Assembly (NCBI RefSeq): GCF_900177325.1
Contig: NZ_FXBL01000004.1
Span: 4,154,001-4,218,000 of the forward strand
DNA length: 64,000 bases
Direction of reading: 5' to 3'
Origin: Mesorhizobium australicum
GTDB taxonomy: Bacteria > Pseudomonadota > Alphaproteobacteria > Rhizobiales > Rhizobiaceae
Translations under genes and position numbers: made by a program
Part shown: piece by piece, positions 9,219 to 18,792 of the stretch
How the letters are laid out: every line of letters starts with the position of its first letter
How positions within the stretch are numbered: the first letter of the stretch is position 1
Notes under the pieces: model-generated
Database searches by the model: none
The model's input: only the letters and a program-made list of their open reading frames with translations
What the model was told of the DNA's origin: nothing

Positions 9219-11404
9219 CGGGACACCTCCCCGCTTCGCGCCTCGTCCTTGTCGCCGCGCGCGCTCCGGAAGAGATAGACGAGACCGCGATAGGTCTGGA
9301 ACATCGCCAGCCGCAGGAACCAGATCGTTCCCATCAGGACGCCGGGATTGCGGCGTCGCGCACTCTGGAACTGCGTCCACTGATCCGCGCTCGCGAAGAC
9401 GAGATCGGCGACGTAGCGGTGATGGTCGGCTGTGGACCGGACGTATCTGCAGCCGATGGCGAGCCCGTCCGCCGATCGTTCCGAATTGCGAATCTCTACC
9501 GGCAGGATCGCAGTGCCTGCACCGGACAGCATCTCGAAGCGGAGATTGACCTCGCCGTCACCCAAAGCGTCGAGGGCGTCGCCGCGATAGACCTTGATCC
9601 GCGCCCCGTTGACCGAAACATCCTCGATCGTGCCCGGATACCAGATGCCCTCGCGCCCGAATTCGCAGCGGCGCTTCACTTTGATCCGGCGCGTCGCGGC
9701 CCGCTCCCGCTTTTCCGACACCACGCCGAGCGCGCAACCCGCCATGATGAGGTTGAGCAGGTTCCAGCCTCCGACAACCAGCGTCACGTCGGCCTTGTAA
9801 GGCTCGGCATAGATCCGCCAGGCCGCGACAAACGTCGCGACCACCAGGAGGGCGAAGATGAGAAAGAACGGCCGGCTGAGCTCCGAAAGACGGCTGACCG
9901 CGACGGATTCGTCCTTGGCCGTCACCTTGAAGGTCGGCTTGCGCGGATTGAGCATCACCGAGATGACGGCCGGCAAAAGGTGGACCGACTGGATATATTC
10001 GTAGAGTTCCGAAATCCACGGCCAGCGGAAGCTGCCATAGAGATAGTTCTGCATCATCAGGTTCACGATCATGTAGCTGAACGTGTAGGCGAGGAACTCG
10101 CCGCCCGAGGCCGTAAAGATCTGCAGGTCGAAGAAGAGATAGAACAGCGGCGCGAGAAGAAAGATCGTGCGCGGGAAGGGAAACAGCCAGAACAGCGTCG
10201 AGGACATGTAGCACAGGCGTTGGGGAAAGCTTAAGCCGCGCTTGAGGAGCGGGAAGCGGAACCGCAGGATCTGCATCATGCCCTGCGCCCAGCGGCTGCG
10301 CTGTCCGATAAAGCTCGCGAAGGTCGTCGGCTGGAGGCCGGCGATCAGCGGCTTGTCGACATAGACGCTGTTCCAGCCTCGCGAATGCAACTCGATCGCC
10401 GTCTCGCAGTCTTCGGTGATCGAAACGCCCGAGAAGCCGTTCGCCTCCATCAGCGCCGCGCGGCGCAGGACAGCCGCCGAGCCGCAGAAGAAGGCGCCGT
10501 TCCACTTGTCGAGGCCGCGCTGGATGATGCCGTAGAACATCTCGTTCTCGGACGGCATCTTCTCGAAGGTCCTGAGATTCCTTTCGAGCGGATCGGGATT
10601 GAGGAAGAAGTGCGGCGTCTGGACGAGGAACAGGCGCGGGTCCTCGTTAAAATAGCCGACTGTCTCCCGCAGAAAACTGCGCGTGGGCGCGTGGTCGGCA
10701 TCGAAGACGGCGATGAGCTCGCCTTGCGAATAGGCGAGGCCGTTGTTCATGTTGCCGGCCTTGGCGTGCTCGTTGCGTTCGCGCGTCAGATAGCGGGCGC
10801 CGAGATCGGCGCAGAGCTGCTGCAGCGACTTGTGCCGCTCGAGCGCCGTCTCGGCCTCCACGACATGGGTAGCGTTGCGCTTCTGCACCGTTCCGCCGTC
10901 GTCGAGCAGCCAGACGGTGAACTTGTCGGCGGGATAGTCCATCGCACGTGCCGCCGCGATCGTGTCGGCCAGAAGCTGCGGCTCCTCGTTGTAGCTCGGC
11001 ACGAAGACATCCACGGTCGGCAGGTTGGATTCGTCCGTCACGATCTTCGGCGGGCGCGACGGCAGCGGCTTGGCGACGATGAACAGGCTCAGCCCCAGCA
11101 TGAACACGCTGTACATCTCGGCGAGGTAGAGCAGCAGTCCGGGGATGAAATTTTCAAGCTGGCTCACCGGCGGCAGCGTGCTCGTCGTGCGCCAGTAGGC
11201 GTAGCGAAGCACGATGGCGGTTCCCAGCGCCAGCGCGACGAGGCGCCAGTTGCCCTCGGCCCGCAGCAGCTTGAGAGCCATCATCAGCACGAGGACGACC
11301 GTCCCGGCGATCAGATGCGTCTGGAGGTTGATCGGCAGCGACACGATCAGAAGGACCAGCGCCGCCGAAAGGGCCCAGACCAGGACAAGGAGAAACTTAC
11401 TCAT
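9215..11404 (-). CDS. bcsA: cellulose synthase catalytic subunit BcsA (UDP-forming)
   Basis: Inner-membrane family 2 glycosyltransferase that polymerises UDP-glucose into beta-1,4-glucan, 729 residues. Catalytic motifs are in order: DDG (168-170), DAD (235-237), TED (330-332) and QRSRW (368-372). About four membrane segments precede the catalytic domain (residues 5-110) and several follow it (385-560). A C-terminal PilZ domain is recognisable from an RxxxR run followed by DVSVNG, so the enzyme should be activated by cyclic di-GMP. The ATG at 11404 was chosen; a GTG three codons earlier is possible. It lies 157 bp downstream of bcsN, a gap large enough for its own promoter. Confidence 0.94.
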   Translation of the reverse strand: MSKFLLVLVWALSAALVLLIVSLPINLQTHLIAGTVVLVLMMALKLLRAEGNWRLVALALGTAIVLRYAYWRTTSTLPPVSQLENFIPGLLLYLAEMYSVFMLGLSLFIVAKPLPSRPPKIVTDESNLPTVDVFVPSYNEEPQLLADTIAAARAMDYPADKFTVWLLDDGGTVQKRNATHVVEAETALERHKSLQQLCADLGARYLTRERNEHAKAGNMNNGLAYSQGELIAVFDADHAPTRSFLRETVGYFNEDPRLFLVQTPHFFLNPDPLERNLRTFEKMPSENEMFYGIIQRGLDKWNGAFFCGSAAVLRRAALMEANGFSGVSITEDCETAIELHSRGWNSVYVDKPLIAGLQPTTFASFIGQRSRWAQGMMQILRFRFPLLKRGLSFPQRLCYMSSTLFWLFPFPRTIFLLAPLFYLFFDLQIFTASGGEFLAYTFSYMIVNLMMQNYLYGSFRWPWISELYEYIQSVHLLPAVISVMLNPRKPTFKVTAKDESVAVSRLSELSRPFFLIFALLVVATFVAAWRIYAEPYKADVTLVVGGWNLLNLIMAGCALGVVSEKRERAATRRIKVKRRCEFGREGIWYPGTIEDVSVNGARIKVYRGDALDALGDGEVNLRFEMLSGAGTAILPVEIRNSERSADGLAIGCRYVRSTADHHRYVADLVFASADQWTQFQSARRRNPGVLMGTIWFLRLAMFQTYRGLVYLFRSARGDKDEARSGEVSR

Positions 11405-11561
11405 CGACCGCACCCGGCTGAACGGTTTCGTGTCGCGTGACTACCCCTCAAGTCCGCGCATCATCTAAACGTCTGCGCCACTGCAGATTGTCTTAACACA
11501 CCGTGAAACGACCGAGTTCGGTAAGTTTTTCGTTAACGGCATCGGGCAGATAGCGCCAAAA

Positions 11562-12458
11562 CTATCCTCCGCCCGGCGGCGGAGTGGGCACGATCGGCAC
11601 CGATCCTTCGCCCGGAGGAGGAGGCACCACCGGCGCGCCCGCGGGAGGAGCAGGCACCGCCTCGGCGGCCGGCTTCGGCGGCGGCGACGCGCTGGTGCGC
11701 ACAGTCCGCCGCACAGCCGGCTGCGGCGCAGGTTCCGCTACCCCGTCGACCCAGGAGCCGTCGGCGGGATTGACTGTCTGCCCCGTCCTGCCGAGACGAG
11801 GATCCGGGTCCGGCGCGTTTCCGTAAGGGTTCCATCCGCCCGGCAGAGATGCGTTGATGGTGTAGCCGTACATCATCGCGAGCAGCGAGCGCTCGCTGGC
11901 GCCGCGCTGGCAGATGCGCATTCTGACCTGGATCGACCCCTGAGGCGAAAACGGGCCGGCATTCTTGGCGCTGGTCATGCGCTGCCAGCCATAGAGGCAC
12001 ATGTCGCCCGACCCATGCGTGCCGACGGCGTAGCCAAAGGGTCCGTAGCTGTTTTGCGCATAGAGCGGCGACCGGCGCATCGCCACACCTGGAAAATAGG
12101 CCCTCAGCTCACGGCCGATGTCGGATGAGGCCAGAAAGGGATCGCCTGCGCGCGATGTGCCGGCGCCCTGCCCCGTGCGTCCGAAAATCTGTATCCGGAT
12201 CATGTTCTGCCCCGACACAGCCGTGTCGGATGCAAGCACGATCTCCTGCTGGATGGCATTGCTGTAGGTGCGCTCGATAACGCCGGTGACCGCGGGACCA
12301 CCGGGCGGCGGCAGCGCGAACGCCTTGGCCGGCTCCACGCTGCCGTTAAGCGCGTGGCGCGTCACCGCAGGCCCGCCGCAGCCAGCCAGCGTCAGAACAC
12401 AGAAACTCAGCGCCGCCGCAGAGCAGACATGCCAACGCGGAAAGAACGCGAGGACCAA
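11562..12458 (-). CDS. bcsN: cellulose biosynthesis lipoprotein BcsN
   Basis: Accessory protein found in rhizobial cellulose operons, 298 residues, first gene of this operon. The N-terminus is a lipoprotein signal with lipobox LAGC (Cys27), so it is probably anchored in a membrane facing the periplasm. A compact middle domain (about 50-230) is followed by a Pro/Ala-rich tail (about 240-298) ending in glycines, which looks disordered. The only workable start appears to be a TTG at 12458; no in-frame ATG precedes the signal sequence. The biochemical role of BcsN is not known to me. Confidence 0.75.
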   Translation of the reverse strand: MVLAFFPRWHVCSAAALSFCVLTLAGCGGPAVTRHALNGSVEPAKAFALPPPGGPAVTGVIERTYSNAIQQEIVLASDTAVSGQNMIRIQIFGRTGQGAGTSRAGDPFLASSDIGRELRAYFPGVAMRRSPLYAQNSYGPFGYAVGTHGSGDMCLYGWQRMTSAKNAGPFSPQGSIQVRMRICQRGASERSLLAMMYGYTINASLPGGWNPYGNAPDPDPRLGRTGQTVNPADGSWVDGVAEPAPQPAVRRTVRTSASPPPKPAAEAVPAPPAGAPVVPPPPGEGSVPIVPTPPPGGG

Positions 12459-12609
12459 GACAAGCCTCGAATCATTATATGCCCTCCGGCATCGTAGATC
12501 GCCTTGTCCGCTTTGCGCGCAGATAGTGGCGCCGGCACCGGTTCATCCACAACGAGGGTTGGCGACACTGGTTCCAGGCCGACCCTACGCGGCTGCGCCG
12601 CGATAATGC

Positions 12610-13353
12610 TCACGTCAGCCCGCCGTCCGCCAGGATGGTGCGGCCGCTGATCCACCGCGCGTCGTCGGAGACGAGGAAGGAGACGATGCCGGCGATGTCA
12701 TCGGGCTGGCCGATGCGGCCGAGCGGCGTCGCGGCACGGATCTGGTCGCCGCGTTCGGCGATGATCGCCGTCGTCATGTCGGTCTCGATCACGCCCGGCG
12801 CCACGGCATTGACGGTGATGCCGCTCGGGCCCAGCTCCTTCGCATAGCCTTGCACCAACGCGACGACGGCCGCCTTCGAGGCGGCGTAGACGGTGCTGGT
12901 CGGGATCGGGCTGTAGGCGAGGCGCGAAGAGAAATGCACGATCCGCCCGCCCTGCCCCGCCATGGCGGCCGCCGCCGCCTTGGTCAGCATGATCGAGCCG
13001 AGCACGTTGGTGTCGAACATCGCCCGCACATAAGCCTCGTCGACCTTGGCCAGCGGCCGGTACGGACCTATCCCCGCCGCGTTGACCAGCGCGTCGAGCC
13101 GACCGAAATGCCGATGCGCTTCCTCGACCATCCGCATAGCGTCGCCATCGACACCGATATCGCCTTTGACCGCGCGTGCCCGGCCCCCCGACGCGACGAT
13201 CTCGTTCACAATCGTCTCGGCCTCGGCCGTCGCCGAACGGTATCCGATTGCGACCGCGGCGCCGTCCGCCGCGAGCCGCCGCGCCACGGCCGCGCCGATC
13301 CCGCGTGAGCCGCCGACGACCAACGCCACCTTGCCTGCGAGCTTTCCGGTCAT
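12610..13353 (-). CDS. short-chain dehydrogenase/reductase (FabG-like)
   Basis: Classical NAD(P)-dependent SDR of 247 residues. It has the nucleotide-binding glycine motif GGSRGIG (14-20), the structural NAAG (91-94), catalytic serine at 142/143, and Y156/K160 in YAASK. It is the last gene of the operon that begins with dctP at 19791. SDRs commonly oxidise a 3-hydroxy acid to a 3-keto acid; next to a BKACE-type 3-keto-acid cleavage gene that is the most economical role, as in carnitine breakdown. This is inference: the substrate is unknown, and a sugar or polyol dehydrogenase is equally compatible with the motifs. Confidence 0.85.
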   Translation of the reverse strand: MTGKLAGKVALVVGGSRGIGAAVARRLAADGAAVAIGYRSATAEAETIVNEIVASGGRARAVKGDIGVDGDAMRMVEEAHRHFGRLDALVNAAGIGPYRPLAKVDEAYVRAMFDTNVLGSIMLTKAAAAAMAGQGGRIVHFSSRLAYSPIPTSTVYAASKAAVVALVQGYAKELGPSGITVNAVAPGVIETDMTTAIIAERGDQIRAATPLGRIGQPDDIAGIVSFLVSDDARWISGRTILADGGLT

Positions 13354-13363
13354 GATCTCCTCC

Positions 13364-14083
13364 TTACCTCTGCTGCCGCCACGCGCCGTCCGGCACGAGG
13401 TCGAGCGGGCTCTCGATCTTGAGGCTGCGGTCGACCGGCTTCTCGGCCGCCCTCAGCACATGTTCTTCCAGTGCATCGAGATAGGCCGCGCGTCCCGCAG
13501 CGTCGACGCGCGGCGCGCCATAGGCGACGAAGGGCGGCTCCAGCTCATAGCCCATATATTCAAGGCCGAGATGCTGGATCTGCCACAGCACCTGCCTCTC
13601 CAGCTCGCCATAGGCCGCGCCCGCGCCGAAGCGGGCCGTGGTGCCGCCCGACGTCAGCGAGACCATCGCACGCCGGCCGCGGAAGACGCCGGTGTCGAAG
13701 CGCAGCCCGTCGGCATAGCCGAAGCCATAGGAGAAGACGCGCTCGCCCCAGCCCTTGAGGATCGCCGGCACGCCGCCCCACCAGAGCGGGAACTGCAGGA
13801 TGAGGAGGTCGGCATCGGCCACGCGCTTCTGCTCGCGCGTGATGTCGGGTGCATAGCTGCCGTGGCGGGCCGCATGCGCCTGTTCGGTCTGGTAGTGGAA
13901 GACCTGTTCGTCGGCGACCGAAAGAAAATCGTGACGGCCGGCAACCGGATTGAATCCTTCGCCATAAAGATCGGAAATCACCACCTCATGCCCGGCTCGG
14001 GTCAGCGCATCCCGCGCGCGGTCGCGCATCGCGGCGTTAAAGGAGGCGGGTTCAGGGTGGGCGTAGACGATGAGGACGTTCAT
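13364..14083 (-). CDS. NAD(P)H quinone reductase, flavodoxin-like fold
   Basis: Flavoprotein of the NQO1/MdaB group, 239 residues. The N-terminal NVLIVYAHPEPASFNAAM is the flavin phosphate-binding loop, and FPLWWGGVPAILKGW around residues 99-113 is the family signature near the isoalloxazine ring. Such enzymes transfer two electrons from NAD(P)H to quinones or other electrophiles. It sits 10 bp upstream of the SDR in the same operon, suggesting redox support for the catabolic pathway or detoxification of a reactive intermediate. The acceptor is unknown. Confidence 0.82.
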   Translation of the reverse strand: MNVLIVYAHPEPASFNAAMRDRARDALTRAGHEVVISDLYGEGFNPVAGRHDFLSVADEQVFHYQTEQAHAARHGSYAPDITREQKRVADADLLILQFPLWWGGVPAILKGWGERVFSYGFGYADGLRFDTGVFRGRRAMVSLTSGGTTARFGAGAAYGELERQVLWQIQHLGLEYMGYELEPPFVAYGAPRVDAAGRAAYLDALEEHVLRAAEKPVDRSLKIESPLDLVPDGAWRQQR

Positions 14084-14128
14084 GGCCGGAGGAAGATCCT
14101 GGCAAGCGCTGACATCAAACCATCATCC

Positions 14129-15058
14129 TCAGAAATTCACCTTGTCTGCGCCCTTGAGCTGCAGGATATCGCGGGCCTCGGCGGGGGTGGCGATCTCCAG
14201 CCCAAGGCCTTCGATGATGGAGCGCACCTTGGCGACCTGCTCGGCATTCGTCTTCGCCATCCGCCCCGGCCCGAGCCACAGCGAATCCTCCAGCCCGACG
14301 CGGACATTGCCGCCCATCGCGGCCGCCTGCGCGGCGATCCGCATCTGGTTCGCGCCCGCTCCCAGCACAGACCACGAATAGCTGTCGCCGAACAGACGGT
14401 CGGCCGTCCGCTTCATGTGCGCCACATCCTCCGCATGCGCCCCGATGCCGCCCAGGATGCCGAACACCGACTGCACGAAGAACGGCGGCTTCACCAGGCC
14501 GCGGTCGACGAAATGCGCCAGCGTGTAGAGATGGCCGATGTCGTAGCACTCGATCTCGAAGCGCGTGCCGTTCTCCGCGCAGGTCGTCAGGATGTTCTCG
14601 ATGTCGGCGAAGGTGTTCTTGAAGATGCGGTCGCGCGAGCCTTCGAGATAGGGCAGCTCCCAGTCGTGCTTGAACTCCTTGAAGCGGGCGAGCATCGGGT
14701 AGAGGCCGAAGTTCATCGAGCCCATGTTGAGCGAGGCGACCTCCGGCTTGAAGGTCGCCACCGGCTGCAGCCGCTCGGCGATCGTCATGGTCGAGGCGCC
14801 GCCGGTGGTGATGTTGACCACGCAGTCGGAGCGCTGCTTGATCACCTTGAGGAACGGCTCGAAGGCCGCCGGCGACTGGTCGGGCAGGCCGTTCTTCGGA
14901 TCGCGCGCATGCAGGTGCACGATCGCCGCCCCCGCCTCCGCCGCCCCGATCGCGGCATCCGCGATCTCCTGCGCCGTCACCGGAAGATGCTCCGACATCG
15001 ACGGCGTGTGGATCGAGCCCGTCACCGCACACGTGATGATTACCTTGCGAGGCGCCAT
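14129..15058 (-). CDS. BKACE (DUF849) 3-keto acid cleavage enzyme
   Basis: Member of the beta-keto acid cleavage enzyme family (formerly DUF849; prototype Kce of lysine fermentation), 309 residues. The N-terminal TCAVTGSIHTP and the zinc-binding VHLHARDP (H48, H50) are diagnostic, and the NITTGG and SVFGILGG segments match the TIM barrel. Family enzymes condense a beta-keto acid with acetyl-CoA, giving acetoacetate and a new acyl-CoA; specificity varies widely between subfamilies (for example dehydrocarnitine, 3-keto-5-aminohexanoate). The co-transcribed SDR, aldolase and TRAP importer suggest the substrate is made from an imported organic acid. Confidence 0.85.
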   Translation of the reverse strand: MAPRKVIITCAVTGSIHTPSMSEHLPVTAQEIADAAIGAAEAGAAIVHLHARDPKNGLPDQSPAAFEPFLKVIKQRSDCVVNITTGGASTMTIAERLQPVATFKPEVASLNMGSMNFGLYPMLARFKEFKHDWELPYLEGSRDRIFKNTFADIENILTTCAENGTRFEIECYDIGHLYTLAHFVDRGLVKPPFFVQSVFGILGGIGAHAEDVAHMKRTADRLFGDSYSWSVLGAGANQMRIAAQAAAMGGNVRVGLEDSLWLGPGRMAKTNAEQVAKVRSIIEGLGLEIATPAEARDILQLKGADKVNF

Positions 15059-15084
15059 CGGCGAACTCCCTTATCTGTCAGACG

Positions 15085-16029
15085 TCAGGCCGCGAGGCCC
15101 AGCAGGCCGGCGGCGTTCGCCGAGGTGATCTTCCTGATGTCAGCCTTCGACACCTGATGGTCGAGCAGGTCGGAGACGATCATCCGGTAGCCGTCGACCG
15201 GCTTCGGCGCCTGGGTCAGTCCGAGGTCGGAGCCGAGGATGGTGCGGTCGACGCCCGCAACCTCCATCATGTGGATCAGGTCCTCCGTCTCGTGCTGCTT
15301 GGCGCGACCGGGAATGAACATGCAGATCGAGTGCTCCATATAGGCGCCAAGCGCCACCAGGCCCCTGATGTCCTCGTCCGAGCAGCCGATGATGTAGCTT
15401 GGATGGTTGACCATCATCTTCTTCACGCCACGCTTCTTCGCTTCCTCGAACAGGATGAACAGTTCCGAGACGTGCAGGTGGCCGCCGGCGAGGATGATGT
15501 CGCCTTCCGCGATCAGGTCGCAGATCTGCTTTGTATCGTCGGTCAGCTTGCCATTGGCGTCGAGCACGGTCAGCGGGATCGGCGGCAGCATCGGCTTCGC
15601 CGTCTTCGGGAACGACTTCGCGGCATAGGCTTCGATGTGGTTCTTGGCCGCGAAGGTCGGGAACCAGACGATCTTGCCGCCGAGCTTGATCGCGTGGTCA
15701 ACGGCGTGCGGGTTGATGCCGCCGGACGCATTGTTCAGCGCGACGCCGGAGAAGAGCTCGACCTTCGAATCCGGATAGATGTCCTTCAGCACCGCGCAGT
15801 GCGGCATGCCGACATAGTAGTGGTCCTTGTAGAGCAGCGCCTTGAAACCCGCTTCCTCCGCCATCCGGAACGCCTCGGTATGCCCGAGGATACGTGGCAT
15901 CGCGGCCGGACCGGAATGGCAATGAAGGTCGATCGCGCCGACCAGCAGATCGGCGACTTCGGCCTTGCGCGCCGCGCTCATTTCCGGAAGCGGCACGATC
16001 ATCGGATAGTTCGTCGTGGTGTCGGCCAT
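15085..16029 (-). CDS. DUF6282-type metal-dependent amidohydrolase-like protein
   Basis: A 314-residue protein resembling the amidohydrolase TIM-barrel superfamily and, by my recollection, the DUF6282 family. The metal-binding LHCH (35-38) follows strand 1, DHYYVG (D69, H70) and GGHLHVSE supply further histidines, VNHPSYI follows, and a late GSDLGL may carry the catalytic aspartate. Reaction unknown; hydrolysis of a lactone or amide is the natural guess. It lies 26 bp upstream of the BKACE gene and 24 bp downstream of the aldolase gene, so it is very likely part of the same pathway. No experimentally characterised homologue comes to mind. Confidence 0.7.
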   Translation of the reverse strand: MADTTTNYPMIVPLPEMSAARKAEVADLLVGAIDLHCHSGPAAMPRILGHTEAFRMAEEAGFKALLYKDHYYVGMPHCAVLKDIYPDSKVELFSGVALNNASGGINPHAVDHAIKLGGKIVWFPTFAAKNHIEAYAAKSFPKTAKPMLPPIPLTVLDANGKLTDDTKQICDLIAEGDIILAGGHLHVSELFILFEEAKKRGVKKMMVNHPSYIIGCSDEDIRGLVALGAYMEHSICMFIPGRAKQHETEDLIHMMEVAGVDRTILGSDLGLTQAPKPVDGYRMIVSDLLDHQVSKADIRKITSANAAGLLGLAA

Positions 16030-16053
16030 GGTCTGTCTCCTTGCTGGCTCGCG

Positions 16054-16842
<789 letters not shown>

Positions 16843-16864
16843 GGGAATTCTCCGGATTGATCGC

Positions 16865-18145
16865 TCAGTTGCCCACGAGCATCGCGTGCGGCAGCCAGAG
16901 CGTGACGGCAGGAAGCGCGGCGACAAGGACCAGCACGAGCAGACAGACCGCAAGCAGTGGCAGCGCCTCGCGCGAGACCGCCGTCAGCGATTGCCCGGAG
17001 GCGGCGCAGACGATGAAGAGCAGGATGCCCACCGGCGGCGTAGCCATGCCGATCACCACGTTGAGCACGACCATTGTGCCGAACTGCACCGGGTCCATGC
17101 CGATGATTTTCAGGAACTGCATCAGGATCGGCATGGTGAGGATCAGGATCGAGATCGGCTCCAGGAACATGCCGAGGACGAGCAGCACGAGGTTCAGCAT
17201 GATCAGCACGACGATCGGATTGTCGCTGACCGTCAGCACCGCCTGCGCGATGGTCGTCGGAACTTGTTCGAGAGTGAAGACGAAGGCGACAATGTTCGCC
17301 ATCGCCGTGATGAACAGAATGGAGGAACTTACGATCGTTGTAGCGATCATCGCCTCCCAGACCCTGCCCAGCGTGAGGTCGCGATAGGCGAAGCCAACGA
17401 TGAGCGCGTAGATCACGGCCACCGCTGCCGCCTCGGTCGGCGTAAAGATGCCGGCCTTGATACCGACCACGATGATCAGCGGCAGGATCAGCGCTGGCAG
17501 CGTGCGAATGGTCGCCGCCCGCCTGTCGCCCCACCCCATTTTCGGCGTTACCGGAAACCCGTCGCGGCGGGCGCGATATCCGGCATAGGCGAGCAGTCCG
17601 CCTGCAAGAAGCAGCCCCGGTCCGACGCCTGCGAGGAAGAGCTGTCCGATGGATGTGCCGGACAGCACCCCGTAGATGATCATGGTAATCGACGGCGGGA
17701 TGATCGGCCCCATGATCGAGCTGACGCCGACCAGCGCCGCCGCATAGGCCGGCGGAATGCCCTGCTTCTGCATCGCGGGGATCAGGATCGAACCGAGCGC
17801 CGAGGCCTCCGCAGTCGCGCTCCCCGAGATGCCCGCGAAGAAGCCCGATGAGAGCACCGTCACCGACGACATGCCGCCGCGCCTGTGACCGACCATGGCG
17901 CGAGCGAAGGTGACGATGCGATCCGTGATGCCGCCGACGTTCATCAGCATGCCGGCGAGCAGGAAGAGCGGGATGGTGAGCAGGATGAACTGGTCGACGC
18001 CGGCCATCATCCGCTGCGGGAGGGCGAGAATGACCGCGCCGTTGCCCGAGAGGAACAAGTAGAACATCCCGCCGACGCCGAGCGCGAATGCGATCGGCAC
18101 GCCGGTCGCGAGCAACAGTAGAAACGAACCAAAAAACGCGCCCAT
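16865..18145 (-). CDS. TRAP transporter large permease (DctM family)
   Basis: Large membrane subunit of a tripartite ATP-independent periplasmic importer, 426 residues, with about 11-13 hydrophobic segments through the length. Typical DctM wording is present: GVPIAFALGVGG near the N-terminus, SGSATAEASALGSILIP, and GPIIPPSITMIIYG. It drives uptake with a sodium or proton gradient and works with the DctQ and DctP genes immediately upstream. The substrate is probably a carboxylate that feeds the enzymes encoded downstream. Confidence 0.92.
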   Translation of the reverse strand: MGAFFGSFLLLLATGVPIAFALGVGGMFYLFLSGNGAVILALPQRMMAGVDQFILLTIPLFLLAGMLMNVGGITDRIVTFARAMVGHRRGGMSSVTVLSSGFFAGISGSATAEASALGSILIPAMQKQGIPPAYAAALVGVSSIMGPIIPPSITMIIYGVLSGTSIGQLFLAGVGPGLLLAGGLLAYAGYRARRDGFPVTPKMGWGDRRAATIRTLPALILPLIIVVGIKAGIFTPTEAAAVAVIYALIVGFAYRDLTLGRVWEAMIATTIVSSSILFITAMANIVAFVFTLEQVPTTIAQAVLTVSDNPIVVLIMLNLVLLVLGMFLEPISILILTMPILMQFLKIIGMDPVQFGTMVVLNVVIGMATPPVGILLFIVCAASGQSLTAVSREALPLLAVCLLVLVLVAALPAVTLWLPHAMLVGN

Positions 18146-18148
18146 GCC

Positions 18149-18721
18149 TCAGCCCTCCGCTTCGGTCGGCGCCGGTTTCTCTGGCGCGTTGGGGAGCTGG
18201 CGCCAGTCGAGCACCAGCGATGCAATGATGTGGAGGGCGAGAAGCGCCGAACCGACGGCAACCGAGACGTAGACCCAGAAGATCGACAGGCCGACGCCGT
18301 GGCCGATCAGCGACATGAAGATGAAGTCGACCGCGGGTACGATCTGATGGCCGAACCGCGTCGAATAGTCGAAGCCGTTCACCATCATCAACCAGAGGAA
18401 AACGAGGATCGGGATCGACACCAGCGCCTTCAACGCCAGCCGCCACCTTGGAGAAAGCATGAGCGGCACGATGTCGACGGCGACAAGCTCACCCTTCGTG
18501 TAGGCAAGTCCGATGAACAGGAAGGTCTGCCAGATCAGGATGTAGCGGCAGAGTTCCTCGGCCCAGATGAGCGATGAGCCGAATATGTAGCGGGCGGTGA
18601 CCTGGGCCGTCATGATCACGACGATCATCATCATGGTCGCGCCTGCGAGAAAGCGCAGGGTTGAGACATACCAGCCGATCGGCCCCCGGACGCGCGCGTC
18701 CGCAGTTTCAGAATGCTGCAT
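18149..18721 (-). CDS. TRAP transporter small permease (DctQ family)
   Basis: Four-helix small subunit of the TRAP importer, 190 residues. Four hydrophobic stretches are visible (about 25-48, 60-82, 97-117, 138-165), with the family hallmark of an acidic pair and arginine around residues 55-60 (WAEELCRY). It lies 3 bp upstream of dctM and is separated from dctP by 71 bp that contain a strong hairpin. Confidence 0.9.
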   Translation of the reverse strand: MQHSETADARVRGPIGWYVSTLRFLAGATMMMIVVIMTAQVTARYIFGSSLIWAEELCRYILIWQTFLFIGLAYTKGELVAVDIVPLMLSPRWRLALKALVSIPILVFLWLMMVNGFDYSTRFGHQIVPAVDFIFMSLIGHGVGLSIFWVYVSVAVGSALLALHIIASLVLDWRQLPNAPEKPAPTEAEG

Positions 18722-18753
18722 GAGTTCTGCTCTTCGTCATCTTTGCGCGAGGT

Positions 18754-18781
18754 GGTGGCGGGCGGTCCTGCGTCCGCCACC
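18754..18781 (-). other. intergenic hairpin after dctP
   Basis: An 8-bp perfect inverted repeat (GGTGGCGG / CCGCCACC) with a 12-nt GC-rich loop begins 12 nt after the dctP stop. There is no T-tract, so it is more likely a 3'-end stabiliser or a partial processing site than a full terminator. Equivalent hairpins follow the other three binding-protein genes in the window. Confidence 0.5.
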
Positions 18782-18792
18782 CAAAGAGAACC

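Noticed and set aside
11521..11540. CtrA box upstream of bcsA (TAAG-N7-TTAAC)
   Set aside because: The first half departs from TTAA and position relative to a promoter is unknown; too weak to list as a site.
12589..12603. Terminator between the SDR gene and bcsN
   Set aside because: A short GCGGC/GCCGC stem without T-tract; not distinguishable from background in such GC-rich DNA.
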